A DNA stretch of 7,510 nt from Pseudomonadota bacterium. GTDB taxonomy: Bacteria; Pseudomonadota; Gammaproteobacteria; Xanthomonadales; Xanthomonadaceae. This document shows, one piece after another, positions 1-5,470 of the stretch (position 1 is its first letter; each line of letters begins with the position of its first letter). The position numbers and the translations under genes are program-made. The notes under the pieces are model-generated. The model searched no databases. It was not told where the DNA came from and saw only the letters and a list, made by a program, of their open reading frames with translations. The stretch spans positions 1 through 7,510 of the forward strand of contig JAEXTE010000007.1 in NCBI GenBank assembly GCA_023453655.1, given 5' to 3'.

Positions 1-495
1 GCCGTCGACGGCGAACTGGCGCACGTGGCGCTCGAGCATGTCGGCCAGCGCCCGGCCACTGGCCATCGGCGGCGGCGTCGCGACCGGCGGCGCGGGGCCG
101 GTGCCGTCGCGCAGTGCGGCCTGCGCCTGCATCATCGCCAGCAGGTCGGCACCCTCGGTCGCGTGTGTCCCCAGGCCTTGCTGGTCGGTGCCGCCGTCGC
201 GACCGGAGCGCCCTTCGAGCGGACCCGGGGCGGCCTGCCCGTCGGCGCGCTGCGCCGCTGCCGCAGCGGCATGGCGACCATCCAGGGGAGATTTCGCACG
301 CTGCTCCTGCGGCAGGCGCTCGGGGCCGACGCGCCCTTCCTGGCGCCCGTGCTGCATCAGCTGGCGGAAGCGGTCCACCTGCTCCTTCGGCGGCGCCTCG
401 CGCACGCGCTCGCCGGGACGGTCCGCATCCGCCGGCGAGGCATCGCCCGCGGGTCGATTGGACAGCGACGAGATGCCGGACCGGTCGATACTCAT
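1..495 (-). CDS. sctP: SctP-like needle-length/substrate-switch protein (YscP/HpaP type), 3' end outside window
   Basis: An open frame starts at ATG 495-493 and runs without a stop off the left edge, giving 165 visible residues. SctP proteins are partly secreted, set needle length and switch the export gate from early to later substrates. The visible part is hydrophilic, with Pro, Gly, Gln, Arg and Ala in excess and no membrane segment. It has an FRQLM motif at residues 43-47, a six-alanine run at 76-81 and a Pro-rich stretch near 135-145. A helix containing MLERHVRQFAVDG then begins, which looks like the start of the C-terminal switch domain. The start is supported by GAGGAG at 507-502, six bases upstream and overlapping the sctO stop. 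Position directly after sctO matches the yscO-yscP order. The call rests on position, composition and the short motifs; the diagnostic C-terminal domain lies mostly beyond the edge. Confidence 0.72.
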   Translation of the reverse strand, partial: MSIDRSGISSLSNRPAGDASPADADRPGERVREAPPKEQVDRFRQLMQHGRQEGRVGPERLPQEQRAKSPLDGRHAAAAAAQRADGQAAPGPLEGRSGRDGGTDQQGLGTHATEGADLLAMMQAQAALRDGTGPAPPVATPPPMASGRALADMLERHVRQFAVDG

Positions 496-505
496 GCGGC
501 GCTCC

Positions 506-1006
506 TCAATGGCGGCTGCGGCTGAAGTGGGCGGCCTGCACCAGGTCGGCCGCGGCGTCTTCCTCGCGACGCGCATCCAGCGCCAGCATCTCGCCGCGCC
601 AGGCGCCCTTGCGTTTCTCCAGCGCGTCCTCGCGCGCCTTGGCGCGGAAGAACTCGCGCATGGCCTCGGCCAGCGCCTGTTCGGCCTGCTGCAGTTGCTG
701 CCGCGCCTGCTGCAGGCGCAGCTGCGCCGCCTGCTCCTGCTCGCCGAGCCAGTCGATGTGCGCCTCGCGCTGCTCCAGCGCCAGCGGGAACGGGATGCCG
801 GGCGGCGGCGGCTCCATCATCCTGAGCCGCTGGCCCGCGCGCTCGGCGCGCAGCCCGGCGATCTCCCGGTCGATGCGCTCGCAGGCGTCGCGGCAGTCGC
901 GCACCGCGCGCTGGCGCTCGACCACCACCAGGCGGGCCTTGCCGGTGCGGTGCGCACGCAGCTCCAGCAGCTTCTGCAGTGGATAGCGACGGCGCAGCCC
1001 GCTCAT
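506..1006 (-). CDS. sctO: SctO, T3SS ATPase central-stalk protein (YscO/FliJ type)
   Basis: This 166-residue protein is predicted to be almost entirely an alpha-helical coiled-coil hairpin: Arg/Glu/Gln/Ala-rich helices at about 8-62 and 75-158 are separated by a Pro-rich turn ([12 protein letters not shown], about 64-75). That is the architecture of YscO/FliJ proteins, which insert into the SctN hexamer and contact SctV to couple ATP hydrolysis to export. Its length fits the family (about 150-170). The N-terminal [19 protein letters not shown] is typical of YscO-like proteins. ATG 1006-1004 overlaps the sctN TGA as ATGA, so translation is probably coupled to the ATPase; a modest AGGAAG lies upstream inside sctN. 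The same frame stays open far back through sctN, but that is a GC-driven artefact. No cysteines other than the two near residues 38-42 are seen. Sequence conservation in this family is low, so the call relies on architecture and synteny. Confidence 0.88.
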   Translation of the reverse strand: MSGLRRRYPLQKLLELRAHRTGKARLVVVERQRAVRDCRDACERIDREIAGLRAERAGQRLRMMEPPPPGIPFPLALEQREAHIDWLGEQEQAAQLRLQQARQQLQQAEQALAEAMREFFRAKAREDALEKRKGAWRGEMLALDARREEDAAADLVQAAHFSRSRH

Positions 1007-2358
1007 GCGAACAGCTTCCTGAGCAGTTCCGAAGACTGCGCGAACGGCACCAGCTCGCCGGAAGACTGTTGCAGCAGCTGGCGGATCGGCCCAATGCGTT
1101 CGATGGCGAAGTCGGCCTCGGGGTCGCTGCCGCGCTTGTACTCGCCCAGCTGCAGCAGCAGCTCGATGTCCTGGTGCTTGGCCAGCGCCTTGCGCAGCTG
1201 CCCCGCGGCGCGCAGGTGCGCCTGGTCGACCACGCGCGGCATGGTGCGGCTGAGGCTGGTGAGCACGTCGATGGCCGGGTAGTGGTAGGCGGCCGCCAGC
1301 TTGCGCGACAGCACGATGTGGCCGTCGAGGATGGAGCGCACCTCCTCGACGATCGGATCCCCGCCGTCCTCGTCCTCGGCCAGCACGGTGTAGAACGCGG
1401 TGATGCTGCCCGCGTCGTTGTTGCCGGCCCGTTCGAACAGCCGCGGCAGCGCGCTGAACACCGACGGCGGGAAACCGCGCCGCGCCGGCGGCTCGCCGAT
1501 CGCCAGGCCGACGTCGCGCAGCGCGCGCGCGAAGCGCGTCACCGAGTCCAGCAGCAGCAGCACGCGCTTGCCCTGGTCGCGGAAATGCTCGGCGATCGCG
1601 GTCCCCACCCAGGCCGCGCGGCTGCGCTCGAGCGCGGGCCGGTCGGAGGTGGCGACCACGACCACCGATTTCGCCAGGCCCGCTTCGCCGAGGTTGTCGT
1701 GGATGAACTCGTTGACCTCGCGGCCGCGCTCGCCCACCAGCACGATCACGTTGACGTCCGCGTCGCCGCCGCGGGCCAGCATGCCCAGCAGGGTGCTCTT
1801 GCCGCCGCCGGCGACGGCGAAGATGCCTACGCGCTGGCCTTCGCCCGCGGTCATCACCGCGTCGATGGCGCGCACGCCGGTGGAGAACGGCCGCTCGATC
1901 AGGTTGCGGCTCAACGGGTTGGGAGATGCCGCGTAGATCGGCATGTCCACGCCCGGCCCCACCGGCCCCGCGCCGTCGATCGGCTCGCCGTGCGCGTCGA
2001 GGATGCGGCCCAGCAGGCCCGGACCCGCACGCACCGAGGCCTGGCGTCCGCTGGCGACGATCTCGGTCGTGGCGGAAATGCCGTCGAGCGCGCCGAGCGG
2101 GGTGAGCAGGGTGTGCTGGCGCGAGACGCCGACCACCTCGGCCGCGAGGTTGAAGGCGGGATCGCCGTCGCCCGGCGGATTGCGCAGGTGGCACAGCTCG
2201 CCGATGGCGGCCTTCAGGCCGGTGGCCCGGATCAGCGTGCCGTACGCCTCGACCACGCGGCCGACGCGCTGGATCGGCTTGACCCCGGCCAGCGCGCTCA
2301 GCAGCGGATCGAGGGAGGCCTCGTCCTGCGCCTGCGCCAGCGGGCCCGGCAGGTTCAT
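1003..2358 (-). CDS. sctN: SctN, T3SS ATPase (YscN/FliI family)
   Basis: A full-length 451-residue hexameric ATPase that unfolds substrates and strips chaperones at the cytoplasmic face of the injectisome. The N-terminal beta-barrel is at about 25-100. Walker A is AVAGGGKST at 181-189, with the catalytic-glutamate motif VGERGREV near 208-215 (E210). Walker B is [11 protein letters not shown] around 266-276, with D271. The [16 protein letters not shown] signature is at 297-312, and [12 protein letters not shown] ends at the probable arginine finger R371. The GGGKS form of Walker A resembles YscN rather than the GVGKS of FliI/HrcN, supporting a Ysc-type lineage. The C-terminal helical substrate-binding domain runs from about 375 to 451. 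ATG 2358-2356 overlaps the sctL stop (ATGA) and has no strong Shine-Dalgarno, so coupling to sctL is likely. All catalytic residues are present, so the enzyme should be active. Confidence 0.98.
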   Translation of the reverse strand: MNLPGPLAQAQDEASLDPLLSALAGVKPIQRVGRVVEAYGTLIRATGLKAAIGELCHLRNPPGDGDPAFNLAAEVVGVSRQHTLLTPLGALDGISATTEIVASGRQASVRAGPGLLGRILDAHGEPIDGAGPVGPGVDMPIYAASPNPLSRNLIERPFSTGVRAIDAVMTAGEGQRVGIFAVAGGGKSTLLGMLARGGDADVNVIVLVGERGREVNEFIHDNLGEAGLAKSVVVVATSDRPALERSRAAWVGTAIAEHFRDQGKRVLLLLDSVTRFARALRDVGLAIGEPPARRGFPPSVFSALPRLFERAGNNDAGSITAFYTVLAEDEDGGDPIVEEVRSILDGHIVLSRKLAAAYHYPAIDVLTSLSRTMPRVVDQAHLRAAGQLRKALAKHQDIELLLQLGEYKRGSDPEADFAIERIGPIRQLLQQSSGELVPFAQSSELLRKLFA

Positions 2359-3047
2359 CGCGTTGCGGCCCCGGCGCCGACGCCCGCCAGCGCGGTGCGG
2401 ATCGCCTCGATCTGCTGCGCCACGCCGGCGCGTACTTCACCGGCCTCCGAGACCACCACGCAACTGAGCGGATCCAGGCTCTCGTCGTCCACCAGTTCGA
2501 TCACGCCCACGGCCGGGTGCGCCTGCCGCACCGCGCCCAGCCCGGACTGCACCGAGGCACGCACGTCCGGGTGCACCCGGATCAGCAGGAACTGCTCGGC
2601 CTGGGCGGCCTCGACGGCCTGCATCACCAGCGGCGGCACCACGCTGCCGGCGTCGAAGCCCGGCGCGATCCTGGCGACGATCGCGCAGGCCAGCTCGGAA
2701 ATGCGTCCCGCCGCCTCGGCCAGTACCCGCGCGCGACGCTCGTTGAGCGAGGTCAGCTGCTGGGTCATCTGCTGCTGTGCGCGACGCAGGCCTTCGGCGA
2801 AGCCTTCGGCATGCCCGGCCTCCCGCGCCTGGGCGATGCCGGCCTCGACCTCGTCGTACAGCGCATTGACGCGCGCCAGCAGTGCGTCGAGCTCCTCGAG
2901 CCGGGCCCAGTGCTGGGGTTTGAGCACGCGCGCGGACAAGGCGCGCTCGAATGCCTTGCGTTCGAACACCGCGACGCTGCCGCCGGCGGCCTCCACGACC
3001 GGCGCATCCTGGCCGGCGATGTCGCGGGTGGGCGCGCTAGTCTCCAT
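2355..3047 (-). CDS. sctL: SctL, T3SS ATPase stator/regulator (YscL/FliH family)
   Basis: A 230-residue protein. SctL dimers link the ATPase SctN to the sorting platform (SctK/SctQ) and restrain its activity. After a short N-terminal region, a helix at about 45-115 holds the [12 protein letters not shown] segment (75-86), the glycine-spaced helix-packing repeat characteristic of FliH/YscL. The C-terminal alpha/beta domain (about 115-225) includes [10 protein letters not shown] and ends with [21 protein letters not shown] (first residues at 192), matching the family's C-terminal pattern. ATG 3047-3045 was chosen because GAGGG at 3057-3053 lies five bases upstream. This start overlaps the 3' end of sctK by 11 bp; the in-frame upstream extension overlaps sctK far more and has no family similarity. 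The gene ends in an ATGA overlap with sctN, consistent with the obligate SctL-SctN complex. Confidence 0.95.
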   Translation of the reverse strand: METSAPTRDIAGQDAPVVEAAGGSVAVFERKAFERALSARVLKPQHWARLEELDALLARVNALYDEVEAGIAQAREAGHAEGFAEGLRRAQQQMTQQLTSLNERRARVLAEAAGRISELACAIVARIAPGFDAGSVVPPLVMQAVEAAQAEQFLLIRVHPDVRASVQSGLGAVRQAHPAVGVIELVDDESLDPLSCVVVSEAGEVRAGVAQQIEAIRTALAGVGAGAATR

Positions 3048-3663
3048 CGCGGCCCTCGTGATGCGAGACCACCACCAGCAGCGCCTTCTCCGGCAGGTGC
3101 GCAGGGGCGACGTCTTCGGGCGCATGCTGCAGCTGCAGCCAGCAGGCCAGCGGCCGGTTGCGGCGCAGCGCCCAGGCCAGCAGTTCGCCGCGGCCCTGGC
3201 GATCGAGGGCCGCGTCCAGCACGCCGGGATCGGACAGGAACTCCGGATCGGCCAGCAGCGACTCCCAGTGCGCGGACAGCCGCGCATGGATCGCGCTGTC
3301 CACGCGGCCGTCCCAGACGCTGCGGTCGAGCGCCAGCAGGTAGCTGTTGCCGAGGTTGCGGCGCAGCCAGCGCACCGGCTCGCGCCGGACCTCGCCACGG
3401 ATCACCGGCGCGTAGGCCAGGACGCCGAGGTCGCGCACCAGCGGCTGCAGGCGCGCAAGCGGCCAGCGCTGGCGGATGGCCAACGCGGTGCCGGCACCCG
3501 GTGCCGGGGCGAACAGCCCGTCGAGCGCGCCAGCCGGAAGCGCCCGCAGCAGCAGCCGCCGGCCCAGGCGCGATGTCGCGGCGCGCGCGACCATGTCGGC
3601 ATCGAGGTCCGGGCCGGTCAACCAGCCGGGATGCAGTTCGCCAAGGAGTGCCTGCAGCGCCAT
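3037..3663 (-). CDS. sctK: SctK, sorting-platform component (YscK/PscK type)
   Basis: A 208-residue soluble protein without signal peptide or membrane helix, rich in Leu, Arg, Ala and Trp. SctK forms the top of the cytoplasmic pods, joining the SctD cytoplasmic domain to SctQ/SctL. Features visible include a Leu/Arg-rich N-terminal half, RDLGVLAYAPVIRGEVRREP at about 77-96, a RNLGNSYLLALDRSVW segment (about 102-117) and a C-terminal helical part around 150-180 ending in a beta-like KALLVVVSHHEG. Family sequence conservation is poor, so the assignment depends on length, composition and its place between sctJ and sctL, exactly as in ysc operons. ATG 3663-3661 is preferred: GAGG lies five bases upstream and overlaps the sctJ TGA, and only seven bases separate the two genes. 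The frame is open upstream to 3855 but that part lies within sctJ and reads as low-complexity Arg-rich sequence. Confidence 0.82.
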   Translation of the reverse strand: MALQALLGELHPGWLTGPDLDADMVARAATSRLGRRLLLRALPAGALDGLFAPAPGAGTALAIRQRWPLARLQPLVRDLGVLAYAPVIRGEVRREPVRWLRRNLGNSYLLALDRSVWDGRVDSAIHARLSAHWESLLADPEFLSDPGVLDAALDRQGRGELLAWALRRNRPLACWLQLQHAPEDVAPAHLPEKALLVVVSHHEGRDGD

Positions 3664-3670
3664 GCGCGCC

Positions 3671-4462
3671 TCAGCCGTTCCAGAGCCTGCCGGTCTCGGC
3701 CGCAGACTGGCGCAGGCGCCGCTGCCGGAACCTGCCCCAGGCCGCCCAGACCAGGCCAAGCACGGCCAGCACGCCCAGGCCCACGCCGATCGAGGTCGCG
3801 TTGGCCGCCGACATCGCCGCCGGCGTGGCCTGCCGCGGCTGCACCGCCGGCGCACCAGGCATCGGCACGAACTCGACCGAGACCTTGTTGATGTCCTTCA
3901 GGCCCTCGATGCCGTCCTTGACCACGGTCTTGATGCGCGTCTGCAGGTTCTCGAGGTTCGCGCCCGGCTGCTGGAAGATCACCACCGAGGCCGAGGAATC
4001 GCTGTCCTCGCCGCCCAGCGGATCGCGCTGGGCCATGGCGATGTGCACCCGCGCGTCGACCACGCCGGGATAGGCGGCCAGGGTGCGCGCCAGCTCCTGC
4101 TGGCGGCTGCACAGGTAGCGTGCGTTCTCCTCGACCGACGACGAGGCGATGCCTTCCTTCTTGAACACGTCGCACATCGAGACGTACTGCTGGCGCGGCA
4201 GCCCGCGCGCCTGCAGCACCTGCATCGCATGCGCGAATTCGGCGCGGTCGACGCGGATCTCCCAGCCGGTCTTGCTCAGCGAGGTCCGCTTCTCGGCATC
4301 GACATTGGCCGACAGGAGCGCCGCGAAGACCTCGTTGGCCTGGCGCTCCTCCAGGTCGCCGTACATCGTGACCTTGGTGCAGGCGGCCAGCAGCAGGCAG
4401 GCGGCAACGGCCAGGGCCGGTCGCAGCCGGGCGGTCGCGCAGCGGAAACGGGAATCATCCAT
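3671..4462 (-). CDS. sctJ: SctJ, inner-membrane ring lipoprotein (YscJ/PrgK/FliF-like)
   Basis: A 263-residue lipoprotein forming the periplasmic inner-membrane ring with SctD. The N-terminus has a positively charged region, a hydrophobic stretch and a lipobox LAAC with the acylated cysteine at C28. The first ring-building domain begins with YGDLEERQANEVFAALLSAN (34-53). The second carries the conserved DVFKKEG (98-104), SSVEENARYL (108-117), QQELARTL and DARVHIAMAQRDPLG segments. A C-terminal membrane helix at about 224-243 is followed by a basic tail (RFRQRRLRQ). ATG 4462-4460 gives a correctly placed signal sequence; GGAG lies about seven bases upstream and 17 bp separate it from sctI. The longer frame (to 4573) lacks a plausible signal start. 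C97 and C118 in the periplasmic domain are unusual against the YscJ/PrgK sequences I recall and could form a disulfide. Confidence 0.97.
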   Translation of the reverse strand: MDDSRFRCATARLRPALAVAACLLLAACTKVTMYGDLEERQANEVFAALLSANVDAEKRTSLSKTGWEIRVDRAEFAHAMQVLQARGLPRQQYVSMCDVFKKEGIASSSVEENARYLCSRQQELARTLAAYPGVVDARVHIAMAQRDPLGGEDSDSSASVVIFQQPGANLENLQTRIKTVVKDGIEGLKDINKVSVEFVPMPGAPAVQPRQATPAAMSAANATSIGVGLGVLAVLGLVWAAWGRFRQRRLRQSAAETGRLWNG

Positions 4463-4479
4463 CGACCGGCTCCGACAGG

Positions 4480-4902
4480 TCAGGACTGCTGCCGGAACAG
4501 CTGCTGCACGCCATCGGACGTGCGGTTGGCGACGTTCGAGGTGAGCTGCGACTGGAACAGGAACTGGTGGCACTGCATGGTCATCTCCAGCATCTGCCCT
4601 GGCGTCATCTCGGTGGCGCTGGCCGACATGGCGCGCGAGAGCTTCTCGATCCTGGTGGCCGCGCCGTTGAGGTTGTCGAAGGCGTCGACCATCATCTTCG
4701 CGGTCGCCGATTCGCCCACCGGGGTCGCCTCGGCCGCCGCCTGCGCGCCCGGCTCGTTGCGTACGGAGGGCGCACCGCCGGCGCGCTCGAGCGCCTGCGC
4801 GAACTCGCGCACGTCCACTGCTGCCGCCTGCGGCTGCAGCGCCGGCGCCGCCGCCGGATTGGCTGCCGCGTCCATCGCCGCGACCTGGATTGCATCGATC
4901 AT
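4480..4902 (-). CDS. sctI: SctI, inner-rod protein (YscI/PrgJ type)
   Basis: A small 140-residue protein placed immediately before sctJ, as in ysc and prg-like operons. SctI anchors the needle base on the export apparatus and takes part in substrate switching. The N-terminal half is Ala/Pro-rich and probably disordered (about 8-65). The C-terminal half holds helices, ending in TPGQMLEMTMQCHQFLFQSQ (100-119) and LTSNVANRTSDGVQQLFRQQ (120-139). This matches the amphipathic C-terminal helix of YscI (pattern LT..V..RTS.GV..LF.Q). No signal peptide is present, as expected for a T3SS-secreted component. ATG 4902-4900 was chosen over in-frame upstream ATGs because AGGAG at 4915-4911 stands eight bases before it. 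The upstream gap contains two strong inverted repeats (described separately). Confidence 0.9.
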   Translation of the reverse strand: MIDAIQVAAMDAAANPAAAPALQPQAAAVDVREFAQALERAGGAPSVRNEPGAQAAAEATPVGESATAKMMVDAFDNLNGAATRIEKLSRAMSASATEMTPGQMLEMTMQCHQFLFQSQLTSNVANRTSDGVQQLFRQQS

Positions 4903-4910
4903 CTGGTTTG

Positions 4911-4915
4911 CTCCT
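4911..4915 (-). promoter_or_regulatory. Shine-Dalgarno AGGAG deciding the sctI start
   Basis: AGGAG on the minus strand lies eight bases before ATG 4902-4900. The two in-frame upstream ATGs, at 4920 and 4959, lack a comparable site and would add residues unlike the family, so this site fixes the annotated start. Confidence 0.75.
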
Positions 4916-4921
4916 GGCATC

Positions 4922-4936
4922 GCGCCCGCGGGGCGC
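4922..4936 (-). promoter_or_regulatory. Hairpin in the sctF-sctI gap, just upstream of the sctI ribosome site
   Basis: GCGCCC (4922-4927) and GGGCGC (4931-4936) are exact reverse complements with a 3-base loop. In the transcript this short all-GC stem would sit about six bases before the sctI Shine-Dalgarno. It could hinder ribosome access or act with the stronger hairpin upstream. The pairing is seen directly; any function is inference. Confidence 0.4.
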
Positions 4937-4960
4937 CGCTGGAAAACACCATGTGCCACG

Positions 4961-4981
4961 CCGCGGCGCGATGCGCCGCGG
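4961..4981 (-). promoter_or_regulatory. Strong 9-bp GC hairpin after the needle gene
   Basis: CCGCGGCGC (4961-4969) and GCGCCGCGG (4973-4981) are perfect reverse complements with a 3-base loop. The stem begins 18 bases after the sctF stop codon. It is not followed directly by a U tract: the only TTTT in transcript sense is about 14 bases further on, so this is not a standard Rho-independent terminator. Placement after a high-copy structural gene suggests a 3'-end stabiliser or partial attenuator that raises needle mRNA over downstream genes. That role is inference. Confidence 0.5.
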
Positions 4982-4999
4982 GCACCGTCGACCGCGCGC

Positions 5000-5326
5000 C
5001 TACTGCTTCCTGGCGACCGCGTTCAGCGACTCGGCCACGCTGTTCTGCGAGGTGGCCGCGTTGTTGGACATGAACTGCATCTTCAGGCTGGCCGCGGTGA
5101 GGGCGACCATCTGCGATGGCTGGTCCGACCCGGTGCCGATCTGGTCGGACAGCGAGGTGATGCGGGTGGCCTGCGCATCGAGGGTCTGCCCCCATGCACG
5201 CGACATCGCCTCGTACCAGCTGCTGCCGCCGCTGGATCCGCTGCGGGTGCCGCCCGAAGGCCCGTTGGCGAAGGTCGCCACGCCCACGTACTGGTTGATC
5301 AGGTTGTTGTCGGTGGGGATCGTCAT
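5000..5326 (-). CDS. sctF: Probable SctF needle protein with N-terminal extension (PrgI/YscF type)
   Basis: A 108-residue protein without signal peptide, cysteine or membrane helix. From W37 onward (SSWYEAMSRAW, then two helices and a central turn TGSDQPS at 65-71) it follows the needle-subunit plan. In PrgI a Trp near the N-terminus precedes helix one, a P-(S/D)-x-P turn, then helix two with N-A-x-S-x-x-V and a C-terminal basic/Gln end. Here the second helix contains SNNAATSQNSVAESLNAVAR. Roughly 72 residues follow the Trp, the size of an ordinary needle subunit. The first 36 residues are extra, including a Gly/Ser-rich linker at about 22-36. ATG 5326-5324 has an AAGGAG eight bases upstream. 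Position before sctI agrees with needle-rod order. An alternative is a second rod-like (HrpB2/EscI-type) protein. The match is by eye from remembered family sequences, so it remains probable, not certain. Confidence 0.65.
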   Translation of the reverse strand: MTIPTDNNLINQYVGVATFANGPSGGTRSGSSGGSSWYEAMSRAWGQTLDAQATRITSLSDQIGTGSDQPSQMVALTAASLKMQFMSNNAATSQNSVAESLNAVARKQ

Positions 5327-5334
5327 CGCGATGA

Positions 5335-5340
5335 CTCCTT
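5335..5340 (-). promoter_or_regulatory. Strong Shine-Dalgarno AAGGAG of sctF
   Basis: AAGGAG on the minus strand lies eight bases before the sctF ATG. It is one of the two strongest ribosome sites in the window (with GAGGAG of sctP), fitting the high copy number expected of a needle subunit. Confidence 0.8.
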
Positions 5341-5347
5341 GTGCATG

Positions 5348-5362
5348 CGAGGCCTAGCCTCG
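5348..5362 (-). promoter_or_regulatory. Hairpin in the sctF 5' leader
   Basis: CGAGGC (5348-5353) and GCCTCG (5357-5362) pair exactly with a 3-base loop. In the transcript the stem ends eight bases before the AAGGAG ribosome site. It may protect the 5' end of the needle transcript or mark a processing point; the pairing is seen, the role is inferred. Confidence 0.4.
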
Positions 5363-5399
5363 GTGGGAAGTCGGGGGAGGCGGCCGCTTGCAACTGCGG

Positions 5400-5462
5400 G
5401 CGGTCGCGTCGGGACTGTAGCGGATAAACATGGAGTGGAATCGTGACCTAGGGTTTACCGCA
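5400..5462 (-). promoter_or_regulatory. Possible promoter region for sctF in the sctD-sctF gap
   Basis: The gap between sctD and sctF (144 bp) contains a stretch near half GC within sequence of about 70% GC, including TAAACCCTAGG and ATGTTTATCC in transcript sense. A weak -10-like TACAGT is at 5419-5414, about 88 bases before the sctF ATG, but no good -35 stands at the right distance. I found no PIP box and no proper HrpL box. A second promoter feeding sctF to sctP is plausible from the composition change and gap size only. Confidence 0.25.
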
Positions 5463-5470
5463 GGGCGCCT

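Noticed and set aside
38..1282. 414-residue open frame on the plus strand
   Set aside because: Antisense to sctP, sctO and the sctN end; Ala/Ser/Arg-rich shadow without recognisable domain.
1792..1818. Unusual Walker A (GGGKST) in SctN
   Set aside because: From memory this form is normal for YscN-type ATPases; it is a lineage mark, not a defect.
1007..2440. Upstream extension of the sctO frame through sctN
   Set aside because: The frame is open only because of GC-rich codon use. The segment reads as Arg/Gly/Ala low complexity and overlaps the well-supported ATPase gene.
3664..3855. Longer start for sctK
   Set aside because: It would overlap sctJ by more than 180 bp and add Arg/Trp-rich sequence; the ATG at 3663 has a fitting ribosome site.
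979..3891. 970-residue open frame on the plus strand
   Set aside because: It lies antisense across sctO, sctN, sctL, sctK and part of sctJ. Its Arg/Ala/His/Gln-rich translation has no family features. It is a GC-bias shadow of real genes.
5354..5431. 25-residue leader peptide upstream of sctF (minus strand)
   Set aside because: It has a start and a stop but no Shine-Dalgarno and no notable composition; chance is sufficient.
3476..5446. 656-residue open frame on the plus strand
   Set aside because: Antisense to sctK, sctJ, sctI and sctF, with low-complexity translation; a shadow.
5431..5459. Hrp-box-like sequence (GGTAAACC, 13 bases, CCACTCCA on the minus strand)
   Set aside because: The HrpL box needs GGAACC and about 15-16 bases before CCAC; both the first element and the spacing are wrong.
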